A stretch of DNA of 64,000 nt. Source: Leifsonia shinshuensis (GTDB lineage: Bacteria > Actinomycetota > Actinomycetes > Actinomycetales > Microbacteriaceae). Both the position numbers and the translations under genes were made by a program. Within the stretch, counting starts at the first letter, position 1. Each line of letters begins with the position of its first letter. This document shows positions 1 to 8,448 of this stretch, piece after piece. Where the stretch lies: assembly GCF_022606355.1 (NCBI RefSeq), contig NZ_JAHHZQ010000003.1, forward strand, positions 62,001 through 126,000, in the 5' to 3' direction. The notes under the pieces were generated by a model. The model was not told where the DNA came from. It did no database searches and saw only the letters and a list, made by a program, of their open reading frames with translations.

Positions 1-218
1 TAGTTGAAGAACAGGGCGGGAACGGTCCACACCGGAGAACGGTGCTCGACCACCTCCGCCATCCAGCGGAGGTCGACCGCGAAGGGTTCAGCGGGCCGGA
101 AGGCGATGATCGCGCCGAGGACGAGCACCAGCGCGACCGCGACCGAGGCCGAGATGAGCGGCCAGCGGCGCTGGATGCGCGCGGCGGGGTGGACGTCGTC
201 GCTTGTGGGTGCCGCCAT
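1..218 (-). CDS. N-terminus of a probable PAP2-family membrane protein (partial)
   Basis: Only the first 72 codons are inside the window; the gene continues past the left edge. The ATG at 218 opens a frame with a short charged head, one membrane segment at about residues 24-43 (LISASVAVALVLVLGAIIAF), and then a stretch reading FAVDLRWMAEVVEHRSPVW. A short head, a first membrane helix and a D..W...V...RSP.W pattern resemble the start of actinobacterial phosphatidic-acid-phosphatase (PAP2) proteins. The catalytic motifs of that family would lie outside the window, so the assignment is inference. The downstream drug exporter gene lies on the same strand and behind it. Confidence 0.45.
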   Translation of the reverse strand, partial: MAAPTSDDVHPAARIQRRWPLISASVAVALVLVLGAIIAFRPAEPFAVDLRWMAEVVEHRSPVWTVPALFFN

Positions 219-246
219 GCATCCACCGTAGCGGGCACGTTCCAAG

Positions 247-300
247 GGATCGCCCAGGCGGGATCGCCCAGGTGCGATCGCCCAGGCGGGATCCCTCAGG
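247..300. repeat. 14-bp tandem repeat, about 3.9 copies
   Basis: Units begin at 247, 261, 275 and 289, with consensus GGATCGCCCAGGCG; the last copy is degenerate and partial. The array fills most of the gap between the exporter stop at 310 and the PAP2-like start at 218. No function is evident. It may be simple replication slippage. Confidence 0.8.
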
Positions 301-309
301 CTGACGTAC

Positions 310-1539
310 TCAGTGCGCGAGTTCGGGAACGGTTCGCGGGCGCACGATCAGCCACAGCGCGGCGATCGAGACCGTCGCGCAGATCGCCATCATCGCGCCC
401 ATCGGCGCCGCGCTGCTGGTGCCGAGGAGCCCCACGATCGGCGAGAAGACGCCGGCCGCACCGAAGTTGAGGGCGCCGAGGAGGCTCGCCGCCGTTCCGG
501 CCTCGTGACCGTGGTTGTTGAGGGCGAGCACCTGAACGCAGGGGAAGCCGAATCCGCACGCCGCGATGAAGAACCACAACGGCACAGCCACGCCCCAGAT
601 GCCGACGTGGGCTTGATCCAGCGCCACGATGGTGAGGGAGGCGGCGAGCATCACGATCGTCGAGACCGCCAGGATCCACTGCGGCCCGAAGTACTTGGTC
701 AGGCGGGAGGCCGACTGCACGCCGATGATGATGCCGATGGAGTTGACGGCGAACAGGAGGCCGTACTCCTGCGGCGTGAACTGGTAGAGGCCCTGGAAGA
801 TGAACGGGCTGGCCGACAGGTACGAGAACAGGCCCGTGAAGTTCGCGGCACCGACGATGGCGATGCCCACGAAGACGCGGTCGCTCAGCACGGAGCGGTA
901 GCGCTGGCCGACCGTCGAGTGGCCGGCGTCGTGCCGACGGGCCGGTGGGAGGGTCTCGGCGATCCACAACGAGACGCACACGATCACGAACAGGCCGTAG
1001 CCGGCGAGGACGACGAAGATGCCCCGCCACGGCATCACCAGCAGCAGCCACGACCCGAGCACGGGCGCCAGCACCGGCGCGAGGCCGTTGACGAGGGCGA
1101 GCCTGCTGAGCATGCGCACCAGCGGTCGGCCTCCGAACAGGTCGCGCACCATGGCCATCGCGACGACGCCGCCCGCAGCGGCGCCGACGCCCATCAGGGC
1201 GCGCGCGACCCCGAGCAGCTCGACGTTCGGCGCGACCGCCGCAGCGAGGCAGGCGAGGATGTGGACGGCGGTCGCGGCGATGAGCGGCGTGCGGCGGCCC
1301 ACCTTGTCGGACCACGGTCCGACGAGCAGCTGGCCGAGACCGAACCCGATCGTGGTCGCCGTCAGGGTGAGCTGGATCATCGCCGTCGAGACGTCGAAGT
1401 CGGTCTCGAGGGTCGGGAGCGCCGGGAGGTACATGTCGATCGTGAACGGCCCGAGTGCGGTGAGCGCGCCGAGGATGAGGATGTATGCCAGGCGCTGGCG
1501 ACCGGAGAGCGAGTCTCCGGGATGCACGACGGTGGTCAC
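310..1539 (-). CDS. MFS drug-resistance transporter, Bcr/CflA (DHA1) type
   Basis: A 409-residue polytopic protein of the 12-helix major facilitator superfamily, probably a proton-coupled drug exporter. The first membrane segment contains GPFTIDMYLPALP, characteristic of the Bcr/CflA branch, and motif A follows as GPWSDKVGRRTP. The open frame extends further upstream, but the GTG at 1539 is preferred because AAGGACG lies about 9 nt before it and the hydrophobic part begins shortly afterwards. The leader carries a hairpin and T-run (1599-1631) that could attenuate transcription. Substrate is unknown; family assignment is firm. Confidence 0.88.
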   Translation of the reverse strand: MTTVVHPGDSLSGRQRLAYILILGALTALGPFTIDMYLPALPTLETDFDVSTAMIQLTLTATTIGFGLGQLLVGPWSDKVGRRTPLIAATAVHILACLAAAVAPNVELLGVARALMGVGAAAGGVVAMAMVRDLFGGRPLVRMLSRLALVNGLAPVLAPVLGSWLLLVMPWRGIFVVLAGYGLFVIVCVSLWIAETLPPARRHDAGHSTVGQRYRSVLSDRVFVGIAIVGAANFTGLFSYLSASPFIFQGLYQFTPQEYGLLFAVNSIGIIIGVQSASRLTKYFGPQWILAVSTIVMLAASLTIVALDQAHVGIWGVAVPLWFFIAACGFGFPCVQVLALNNHGHEAGTAASLLGALNFGAAGVFSPIVGLLGTSSAAPMGAMMAICATVSIAALWLIVRPRTVPELAH

Positions 1540-1598
1540 GAGAAAGACGTCCTTCTGCTGGAGTGCGGGTGGGAGGGGCCGCGCCCGGCGCTGGACGC

Positions 1599-1631
1599 AA
1601 AAATGACAGCACCGCGGCGGGCGCGGTGCTG
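1599..1631 (-). terminator. Hairpin plus T-run in the exporter leader (candidate attenuator)
   Basis: Read on the minus strand, a perfect 10-bp stem (CAGCACCGCG at 1607-1616 with its complement at 1622-1631, 5-nt loop) is followed within a few bases by TTTTT (1603-1599). It stands about 60 nt before the exporter start codon, so it would stop transcripts before the gene. A plausible minus-strand promoter lies above it (TTCACA, 18 nt, TAGCAT). Leader attenuation is known for several actinobacterial drug-resistance genes; its use here is inference. Confidence 0.5.
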
Positions 1632-1707
1632 GAGATGGTGCGAGAGGCGCCGGTTCGAATCGATTCGATTGCGGGCGCACCTACATGCTATCGGATCACC
1701 GGTGTTA

Positions 1708-1723
1708 ATGTGAACGTGCACAT
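1708..1723. promoter_or_regulatory. 16-bp near-perfect palindrome, candidate operator
   Basis: ATGTGAACGTGCACAT is symmetrical except for one base pair. It lies 40 nt before the oxidoreductase at 1763 and between two divergent genes. The size and the G/C-centred form suit a LacI- or GntR-type operator. The cognate regulator is not evident. Confidence 0.35.
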
Positions 1724-1762
1724 CGCCCCGTTTTCGCGGGGTGCGCGCGGAAAGAGACTGAG

Positions 1763-3004
1763 ATGACCTTCTCCATCGCCATGGTCGGCGCCGGCCAGTT
1801 CGCCGGCCAGTTCGCCACGCTGTTCGCGCTGCACCCCGGAGTGAGCGCGGTGTACGCCACCGACCTGCTGCCCGAACGGGCGGAGCGGCTGAACGCGGAG
1901 CACGGCCTCGACGGCACGATCACCTCGTTCGATGCCGTCCTCGACGACCCGCGTGTCGACGCCGTCGCGATCTTCACGCAGCGCTGGACGCACGGCCCGC
2001 TGGTCGTGCGGGCGCTGGAGGCCGGCAAGCATGTCTACTCCGCGGTCCCGATGGCGATCACCGCCGACGAGATCGCCGCGATCATCGACGCGGTGCGCCG
2101 CACCGGCCTCACCTACATGATGGGCGAGACGAGCCACTACAACCCCGCCACCGTGTACGCGCGGTCTCAGATCGCGGAGGGCGCGTTCGGCCGGGTGTTC
2201 TACGCCGAGGGCGACTACGTGCACGACATGGACCTCGGCTTCTACGACGCGTACCGGTACTCGGGAGGCGAGGCGTGGAAGGCGACGGCGAGCTACCCTC
2301 CTCTGCTCTACCCGACCCACTCGATCGGCGGCATCCTCGGCGCGTGGGACACCCACGCGGTGAGCGTCTCGGCGATCGGCGTCGTCGACGATCGCGGCGA
2401 CGGCGTCTTCGACCGCGAGGTGAGCATGTTCGGCAACGACTTCTCGAACGCGACGGCGCTCTTCGAGGTGGCGGGCGGCGGATCGTTCCGCACCAACGAG
2501 TTCCGCCGCGTCGGCTATCCGTCGCACATCCGGGAGTCGCGATTCCGGTTCTTCGGCACCGAGGGCAGTTTCGAGCAGCTGGCGACCGTGTCGCACCGCA
2601 CCGACAAGGAGGGCGTGACCGACATCACCGACCTCCTGCAGCCGAAGCCGACGCTGTCCCCGGACGATCCGTCGCTCGCGCACGTGTCGCCCGCGCTGCG
2701 CGACGCGTTCACGTCGGGAAGCGCGCCCATCCACGACCGCGCGCGCCTGCCGCGGGAGTTCGACCACGTGACCAACGGCCACGAGGGCAGCCACCACTTC
2801 CTCGCCGACGACTTCGTGCGCGCGGTGAACGCCGGCGCGCTGCCGCCCGTCAACGCCTGGCAGGCCGCGCGCTACACGCTCCCCGGCATCATCGCGCACG
2901 AAAGCGCCCTGCAGGGCGGCACGCGCCTCCCCATCCCCGACTTCGGCCCGCCCCCGTCCGCAGCCATCGATTCCTCACTTTCTCCCGCAACACGCCGGGT
3001 GTGA
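1763..3004 (+). CDS. Gfo/Idh/MocA family oxidoreductase
   Basis: A 413-residue NAD(P)-dependent sugar oxidoreductase of the Gfo/Idh/MocA family. The N-terminal Rossmann fold starts FSIAMVGAGQFAGQFATLF (GxGxxA/G nucleotide-binding loop). The stretch EAGKHVYSAVPMAITADEI corresponds to the usual GKHVxxEKP segment, but the EKP catalytic lysine is replaced (SAVPM), which is atypical and questions its catalytic competence. It faces away from the xyloside operon and is separated from the ROK gene by a 29-bp-stem hairpin that overlaps its stop codon. A sugar or sugar-acid substrate is likely from context, but it cannot be named. Confidence 0.85.
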   Translation: MTFSIAMVGAGQFAGQFATLFALHPGVSAVYATDLLPERAERLNAEHGLDGTITSFDAVLDDPRVDAVAIFTQRWTHGPLVVRALEAGKHVYSAVPMAITADEIAAIIDAVRRTGLTYMMGETSHYNPATVYARSQIAEGAFGRVFYAEGDYVHDMDLGFYDAYRYSGGEAWKATASYPPLLYPTHSIGGILGAWDTHAVSVSAIGVVDDRGDGVFDREVSMFGNDFSNATALFEVAGGGSFRTNEFRRVGYPSHIRESRFRFFGTEGSFEQLATVSHRTDKEGVTDITDLLQPKPTLSPDDPSLAHVSPALRDAFTSGSAPIHDRARLPREFDHVTNGHEGSHHFLADDFVRAVNAGALPPVNAWQAARYTLPGIIAHESALQGGTRLPIPDFGPPPSAAIDSSLSPATRRV

Positions 3005-3034
3005 GCGGGAGAAAGTGAGGAATCGATGGCTGCG
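2959..3034. terminator. 29-bp perfect inverted repeat between convergent genes
   Basis: Arms 2959-2987 and 3006-3034 are perfectly complementary and separated by 18 nt. The stop codon of the upstream oxidoreductase (3002-3004) lies in the loop. No U-tract follows. Because the flanking genes converge, it can serve as a bidirectional terminator or mRNA-end stabiliser. Its inner core CCTCACTTTCTCCCGC resembles the core of the hairpin at 8449-8496. Confidence 0.75.
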
Positions 3035-3063
3035 CGGGGGCAGTTAGGGGGACGCGGGGAAGG

Positions 3064-4242
3064 TTAGGACGCGGGGGAGGCTAGGAGGGGGGTGAAGGCG
3101 AGTTCGGCGGCGCCGATGAGGAGGATGTCACTGCCGAGGGCGGCGCGCGTGATCGTGAGAGTCTCGGCGGAGGCGGCGAGCGCCTGGGCGGCCACCAGCT
3201 CCGGAAGGCGCTCCGGCGCGAGCTCGTGGAGGGCGCCGAGGAACCCGCCGAGCACGATCCGCTCCGGGTCGAAGACGTTGGTCGCGTTGCGCAGCGCCGT
3301 GGCCAGGAAGCCCAGCTGCCGGTCGACCTCCGCGGTCACCTCGGCAGCGCCGGCCTCCACCGCGACGCGAAGCGCCCGGGCGAGCTCGTCGGGATCGGCC
3401 GACTCCAGCCCGAGCACGCGCAGCAGCGCGCGCTGGCTCACCTCGGTCTCCAGGCACCCGATCGCGCCGCAGTGGCAGCGCACGCCGCCGGAGTTCACGA
3501 GGGTGTGACCGAGCTCGCCCGCGTACCCGCTGATGCCGGTCAACGGCGCTCCCCCGACGATGACGCCTGCGCCGATGCCGGAGGCTCCGCCGTTCAGGTA
3601 GACGAGGTCGGCGGCGCCCTTCCCCGCGCCGAACAGCCGCTCGGCGTTCGCGCCCAGGTGCGCGTCGTTGGCCGCGAGCACCGGGTAGCCCGTCGCGGCG
3701 GCGAGCTCGGCGGCGAAGGGCTCCTCCGCCCACTCCAAGTGCGGGGCGAGCCGCACCACCCCGTCGTCCTCGCGGACGAGACCGGGCACCGCGACCCCGA
3801 TGCCGACGACCCGGGAGGCCGACGCCAGGTCGGGACGGAGCCCGTCGATCACCGCGGAGGCGATCGCGGCGGCCTCCTGGGCGGTCGGCACGTGGCCGGT
3901 GGGATAGCGCACCCGGCGGTGCACCTGCGCGTCGAGCCCGACGACGCCGACGGTGACCGCGTCGATCTCGGGGTTCACCGCGAGCGCGACGACGCGGCCG
4001 TCGGCGGCGACGACCGGCGACGGCCGCCCGACCCGGTTGCTCGTCTCCGGCTCGCGTTCGAGCACGAGTCCCTGCTCGACCAGCTCGGCGACCAGCGCGC
4101 CGATCGTGGACCGGTTCAGACCGGTCGCCAGGGTCAGCGCGGAGCGCGCGACCGGGCCGCCGCGGTGCACCATCCCGAGCACCGTGGCGAGGTTGTGCCG
4201 TCGCACCGTGTCGAGGTTCGTCCCCGTCGTCTTGCCGTTCAT
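3064..4242 (-). CDS. ROK-family transcriptional regulator (NagC/XylR type)
   Basis: 392 residues: an N-terminal winged helix-turn-helix (about 8-65, RSALTLATGLNRSTIGALV) fused to a ROK sugar-kinase-like domain. The ROK zinc-binding cluster is seen in GHTLVNSGGVRCHCGAIGCLE. The phosphate loop is degenerate, as in repressors. It lies 32 nt behind the alpha-xylosidase gene on the same strand, so it is probably co-transcribed and controls this island. An 11-bp palindrome (CTGTATTACAG, 4254-4264) lies just before its start. The inducer is likely xylose or a xyloside (inference). The start is the ATG at 4242, immediately before the HTH region. Confidence 0.88.
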   Translation of the reverse strand: MNGKTTGTNLDTVRRHNLATVLGMVHRGGPVARSALTLATGLNRSTIGALVAELVEQGLVLEREPETSNRVGRPSPVVAADGRVVALAVNPEIDAVTVGVVGLDAQVHRRVRYPTGHVPTAQEAAAIASAVIDGLRPDLASASRVVGIGVAVPGLVREDDGVVRLAPHLEWAEEPFAAELAAATGYPVLAANDAHLGANAERLFGAGKGAADLVYLNGGASGIGAGVIVGGAPLTGISGYAGELGHTLVNSGGVRCHCGAIGCLETEVSQRALLRVLGLESADPDELARALRVAVEAGAAEVTAEVDRQLGFLATALRNATNVFDPERIVLGGFLGALHELAPERLPELVAAQALAASAETLTITRAALGSDILLIGAAELAFTPLLASPAS

Positions 4243-4258
4243 GGTCCCGGTTACTGTA

Positions 4259-4289
4259 TTACAGCTCCGCGCGTTTACAGCTCCGCGCG
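4259..4289. repeat. 16-bp tandem duplication at the alpha-xylosidase 3' end
   Basis: TTACAGCTCCGCGCG occurs at 4259-4273 and again at 4275-4289. The second copy contains the stop codon of the glycosidase. It looks like a small, possibly recent, slippage duplication in the gap before the ROK gene. Confidence 0.85.
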
Positions 4290-6563
4290 CCCTCCGGACG
4301 ATGCAGCGGTCCGGCCGGTCGCGACGTCGAGAAGAGTGAAATCGAAGCCGTCCGGCCCGGAGGCCGTGAGCGTCGATCCCGAACGCGTCACCGCGTGCTC
4401 GGCCACCGCGCCGTCGGGCGTCGTCACGCTCACCGTGCGGGTGCCGTCGGGTCCGGCGAACACCGCGAGCGTGAGCCCGTCGCGGTAGTCGTAGTCGGGG
4501 CGGTCGTCGCGCGCGCCGATGGGCAGCACCGCGCCTTCGCGCACGTACAGGGGGAGGCTGTCGAAGCCGTGTGTCTCGTGCAGCCAGCGGCCGCCCGCCA
4601 CGGTCTCGACGGTCGCGCCGCCCTCGACCAGCGAACCGAGGTCGAGCGGCAGGCGGGTCCAGGTTCCCGACGGCAGATAGAACGTGACGTCGGCCGGCGA
4701 GAACACCGGCGCCACGAGCACGTCGGATCCGAGCAGGTACTGCCGGTCGAGGTAGTCGACCGCCGGGTCGCCCGCGAACTCGAGCTGCATCGGCCGCATC
4801 ACCGGAAGGCCGGAGACGTGCGCCTCCCGGCCGGCCGCGAACAGGTAGGGCATCAGCCGCAGCTTCAGCTTGGTGAAGACGCGGGTGACGTCCACGGCCT
4901 CCTCGTCGAACGCCCACGGCACGCGCACCGAGTCGCTGCCGTGCAGGCGCGAGTGGCTCGACAGCAGACCGAACGCGGTCCAGCGCTTGAACACGCCGGG
5001 GTCGGGAGTGCCCTCGAACCCGCCGATGTCGTGACTCCAGAAACCGAAGCCGCTGAGCGCGAGCGACAGCCCGCCGCGGAGGGTCTCCGCCATCGACTCG
5101 TAGCTGGAGGTGTTGTCCCCGCCCCAGTGGACCGGCATCGTCTGGCCGCCGGCCGTCGCCGAGCGGGCGAACAGCACGGCGTCCCCCTCGCCCCGCGACT
5201 CGGTGAGCACTTCGAACACGGCCTCGTTGTAGAGCTGGGTGTAGAGGTTGTGCATGCGCTCGGGGCTGGAACCGTCGAAGTACTCCACCCCGGTCGGGAT
5301 CCGCTCGCCGAAGTCGGTCTTGAAGCAGTCGACGCCCTGCGCGACGAGCGCGCGCAGCTTGTCCTGGTACCAACGGGTCGCGTCCGGGTTCGTGAAGTCC
5401 ACGAGCCCCATGCCGGCCTGCCAGAGGTCCCACTGCCAGACGTCGCCGTTCGGCAGCTTCACCAGGTAGCCGGCAGCAGCGGCCTCCGCGAAGAGCGGCG
5501 AACGCTGGCCGATGTACGGGTTGATCCACACGCAGACGCGGAGGTCCTTGTCGTGCAGGCGCGCGAGCATCCCGTCCGGGTCCGGGAACGTGCGCGGGTC
5601 CCACTCGAAGTCGCACCAGTTGAACTCGCGCATCCAGAAGCAGTCGAAGTGGAACACCGACAGCGGCAGGTCGCGCTCGGCCATCCCGTCGATGAAGGAG
5701 GTCACCGTCGCCTCGTCGTACGACGTCGTGAAGCTCGTGCTGAGCCACAGTCCGTACGACCACGCCGGCACGGCGGCCGGCCGGCCGGTCAGTGCGGTGT
5801 ACCGTTCCAGGATCTGCGCGGGCGTCGGCCCGTAGATCACGAAGTACTCGAGGCTCTCGCCCGCGACCGAGAACTGCACGCGCTCCACCGACTCCGAGCC
5901 GACCTCGTAGGAGACGTGGCCGGGGTGGTTCACGAAGACGCCGTAGCCACGGTTGGTCAGGTAGAACGGGATGTTCTTGTAGGCCTGCTCGCTCGACGTG
6001 CCGCCGTCCGCGTTCCAGATGTCGACGGTCTGGCCGTTCTTCACGAGCGGACCGAACCGCTCGCCGAGGCCGTAGACGAGTTCGCCGACACCGAGCGCCA
6101 GCTGCTCGTGCACGAACGCGCCTTCGCCCTCCACGGTCATGTAGCCGAGCGACTTGTGGCCGCTGGAGGTCAGCACGCGCTGCTCCCCGTGCTCGTCCGC
6201 CGTGAAGGCGAGCGACCAGGGGGCGCCGCGCGTGACGGTCGCCGCGAGGGAGCCGGCGCGCAGCGTCGCCGATGCTTCATCGGCCGAGACGGCGACGTGG
6301 CCCTCCTCGGAGGCGAGCGCGAAGCCGCGCTCGTCGCGGACCCCCTGCCAGTGGTCGACGCGCACGCCGATCACGTCGGGCAGCGGCGAGCTGAGGGTGA
6401 TCGTCAGAGTCGGCCGGTTGAGGGTGTCGCCGCGGCGCTCGATGACCTTGCCCGGCGCGGTGATCGTGACCTCCCCGTCGCCGGCGCACACGTCGTACGC
6501 CTCCTGGGCGTAGACCGGCGTGACGCCGTCGCGGAGCTGCCAGAAACCATCGGTGAACTTCAT
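4275..6563 (-). CDS. yicI: GH31 alpha-xylosidase (YicI type)
   Basis: A 762-residue intracellular glycoside hydrolase family 31 enzyme that releases alpha-linked xylose from the non-reducing end of xyloglucan fragments such as isoprimeverose. The N-terminal MKFTDGFWQLRDGV is typical of YicI-type alpha-xylosidases. The catalytic nucleophile is Asp417 in CFKTDFGERIP, and the acid/base is Asp483 in HWGGDNTSSYESM. Both match E. coli YicI positions to within one residue. There is no signal peptide, which fits transport before cleavage. The ATG follows the permease stop codon directly, with no spacer, so translation is probably coupled. A 16-bp duplication touches its 3' end. Confidence 0.95.
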   Translation of the reverse strand: MKFTDGFWQLRDGVTPVYAQEAYDVCAGDGEVTITAPGKVIERRGDTLNRPTLTITLSSPLPDVIGVRVDHWQGVRDERGFALASEEGHVAVSADEASATLRAGSLAATVTRGAPWSLAFTADEHGEQRVLTSSGHKSLGYMTVEGEGAFVHEQLALGVGELVYGLGERFGPLVKNGQTVDIWNADGGTSSEQAYKNIPFYLTNRGYGVFVNHPGHVSYEVGSESVERVQFSVAGESLEYFVIYGPTPAQILERYTALTGRPAAVPAWSYGLWLSTSFTTSYDEATVTSFIDGMAERDLPLSVFHFDCFWMREFNWCDFEWDPRTFPDPDGMLARLHDKDLRVCVWINPYIGQRSPLFAEAAAAGYLVKLPNGDVWQWDLWQAGMGLVDFTNPDATRWYQDKLRALVAQGVDCFKTDFGERIPTGVEYFDGSSPERMHNLYTQLYNEAVFEVLTESRGEGDAVLFARSATAGGQTMPVHWGGDNTSSYESMAETLRGGLSLALSGFGFWSHDIGGFEGTPDPGVFKRWTAFGLLSSHSRLHGSDSVRVPWAFDEEAVDVTRVFTKLKLRLMPYLFAAGREAHVSGLPVMRPMQLEFAGDPAVDYLDRQYLLGSDVLVAPVFSPADVTFYLPSGTWTRLPLDLGSLVEGGATVETVAGGRWLHETHGFDSLPLYVREGAVLPIGARDDRPDYDYRDGLTLAVFAGPDGTRTVSVTTPDGAVAEHAVTRSGSTLTASGPDGFDFTLLDVATGRTAASSGGRAEL

Positions 6564-7469
6564 TTACTTGACAGCTCCTGCTGTGATGCCGCGCGTGAGG
6601 GTGCGCTGGAAGATGAGGAAGAAGATGAGCGTGGGGATGAGTCCCAGCAGCGCTGACGCGGAGGTCGTGGTGACATCCATGAGCCGGTCGCCCTGCAGCA
6701 CGCTGATGGCGACGGGCACGGTCTGGTTGTCGTTCGAGACCAGGAACGTGAGCGGGATGAGGAACTCGTTCCACGTCCAGATGAAGAAGAAGATGAGCAG
6801 CACGCTCAGCGTCGGCCGCGAGATCGGGACGACGACCCGCCACAGGATGCGCCAGCGGCCGGCGCCGTCGAGCGAGGCGGCCTCCAGCACCTCCTTGGGG
6901 AAGGTGCCGTAGACGCTGGACAGCAGATAGGTGCCGAACGCGCTCTGGATCACCGTGAAGATGATGATGACGCTCCACACGTTGTCGTAGAGGCCCACCT
7001 GCTTGAACATGTAGTACAGCGGGTAGAGCAGGGCCTCCTGCGGCAGCATGTTCGCCAGCAGGAAGAGCACGATGATCCACAGCCGGGCCTTCACCCGGCC
7101 GATCCCCAGCGCGTAGGCGTTCAGCACCGAGATGACCACGGCGAGGATCGACACGACGCCCGAGATGAAGACGGAGTTCCACAGCTTCTGCGGGAAGTTC
7201 ACCCGGTTCCAGAAGTTGACGAGTCCGTCGGTGTAGAGGTGCGTCGGCAGCTGGAGCGGGCCGCCGGTGTTGTAGTCCGTCGGGCTCTTGAACGAGTTCA
7301 GCAGGATGAGCAGGAACGGGAAGGCGATCGCGACGCCGATGACGATGGCGACGACCAGGATGATCCAGTCGGTCGCGGTCTTCTTCGGCTTCTGCCGCTT
7401 GAGCTTGCGCTGCGCGGGTGCCTGTGCGGTGGAGGCCGGGGCCCCCTCGCGCGAGATCGTGGTGGACAT
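6564..7469 (-). CDS. Carbohydrate ABC transporter permease (MalG-like)
   Basis: A 301-residue inner-membrane permease with six predicted helices. The EAA loop EAASLDGAGRWRILWRVVVPI (about residues 199-219) is where the ATPase docks. The charged N-terminal tail precedes the first helix (WIILVVAIVIGVAIAFPFL). It shares one base with the preceding permease (TGATG) and abuts the alpha-xylosidase, so the operon order is binding protein, permease, permease, glycosidase. No ATPase gene is present in the locus; a shared multi-sugar ATPase (MsiK type) encoded elsewhere is expected. Confidence 0.93.
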   Translation of the reverse strand: MSTTISREGAPASTAQAPAQRKLKRQKPKKTATDWIILVVAIVIGVAIAFPFLLILLNSFKSPTDYNTGGPLQLPTHLYTDGLVNFWNRVNFPQKLWNSVFISGVVSILAVVISVLNAYALGIGRVKARLWIIVLFLLANMLPQEALLYPLYYMFKQVGLYDNVWSVIIIFTVIQSAFGTYLLSSVYGTFPKEVLEAASLDGAGRWRILWRVVVPISRPTLSVLLIFFFIWTWNEFLIPLTFLVSNDNQTVPVAISVLQGDRLMDVTTTSASALLGLIPTLIFFLIFQRTLTRGITAGAVK

Positions 7470-8422
7470 CAGCGCTCGTTCTCCCTGCGCTCGGCCCGGT
7501 TCTGGGCGACGATGAAGAGGATGGAGACCGCGACGATGACGACGGTGAGCGCCGTCGCGATCGTGGCTCCGTAACCGACCTGCTGGCTCTGGAAGAACTC
7601 GCTGTACGAGTAGTAGCTGGGCACCATGGTCGCGGTGCCGGGGCCGCCGCGGGTCAGGGTGTAGACCGGGCCGAAGACCTTGAGGGCCGCGATCGTGCAG
7701 GTGAGGGTTACCACGAAGATCTCAGGCCGGATGATGGACACGGTGATCGAGCGGAACCGCTGGAACCAGTTGGCCCCGTCGAGCTCCGCCGCCTCGTACA
7801 GCTCGGGGTCGACGCGCTGGAGGGCGGCCATGAAGATGACCACCGGGTAGCCGATCTGCACCCAGACCATCACGGCCATGATCGACGCGAGCGCCGTGTC
7901 GGGGCTGCCCAGCCAGTTGTGCTGGAGGTCGCCCAGGCCGATCGCGGCGAGCATCGTGTTGAGCGCACCGTTGTCGGGCCGCAGGATCCAGCCGATCACG
8001 ATGGCCGCGATGACCACGGGGAGGATCTGCGGCAGATAGTAGGTGGCGCGCAGGAAGCTCGCGAGCTTTCCGCCGAACTTCTTGCCGACGAGGTCGAACA
8101 GCATGGCCGCCAGCACCAGGCCGACGAGCGTCGGGATGACGACCATCGCGATGATCATGGCGATCGAGTTGCCGAACGAGGTCCAGAACTTCTCGTCGCC
8201 GAACAGGCGCACCCAGTTGGTCACGCCGATGAACTTGGGCGGCCGGATGCCGCGGTAGCTGGTGAAGCTGAGGTAGATGTTCCACACCAGCGGGATCAGC
8301 ACGATCACCGCGAGCAGGACGAACCCCGGCAGCAGGTACCACCAGAACGACCCGCGGCCGCTGTCCGGCAGCAGCGCTTCGCTGCGCTTGCGCGTCGGCC
8401 GCCGCACACTCACTACACTCAT
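7469..8422 (-). CDS. Carbohydrate ABC transporter permease (MalF-like)
   Basis: A 317-residue permease, partner of the MalG-like protein. The first membrane segment is FWWYLLPGFVLLAVIVLIPL, and the EAA loop reads YEAAELDGANWFQRFRSITV. The ATG at 8422 is chosen over an upstream in-frame start because GGAGGAAAG precedes it at good spacing. Behind the binding-protein gene a stable hairpin (8449-8496) separates it from this gene, a common arrangement for making more binding protein than permease. Its substrate should be a xylose-containing oligosaccharide, judged from the glycosidase in the same operon. Confidence 0.93.
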   Translation of the reverse strand: MSVVSVRRPTRKRSEALLPDSGRGSFWWYLLPGFVLLAVIVLIPLVWNIYLSFTSYRGIRPPKFIGVTNWVRLFGDEKFWTSFGNSIAMIIAMVVIPTLVGLVLAAMLFDLVGKKFGGKLASFLRATYYLPQILPVVIAAIVIGWILRPDNGALNTMLAAIGLGDLQHNWLGSPDTALASIMAVMVWVQIGYPVVIFMAALQRVDPELYEAAELDGANWFQRFRSITVSIIRPEIFVVTLTCTIAALKVFGPVYTLTRGGPGTATMVPSYYSYSEFFQSQQVGYGATIATALTVVIVAVSILFIVAQNRAERRENER

Positions 8423-8448
8423 CTTTCCTCCGTGCGTCGCGATCCGTT

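Noticed and set aside
1540-1680. A 456-residue exporter starting at the GTG at 1680
   Set aside because: The extra N-terminus is Pro/Arg-rich and passes through the leader hairpin, while a good ribosome site stands before the GTG at 1539. The frame may still matter for attenuation.
3064-5763. 899-codon minus-strand frame fusing a second frame to the ROK regulator
   Set aside because: The part upstream of 4242 runs out of frame through the alpha-xylosidase gene and shows no protein-like composition; it is a GC-rich shadow.
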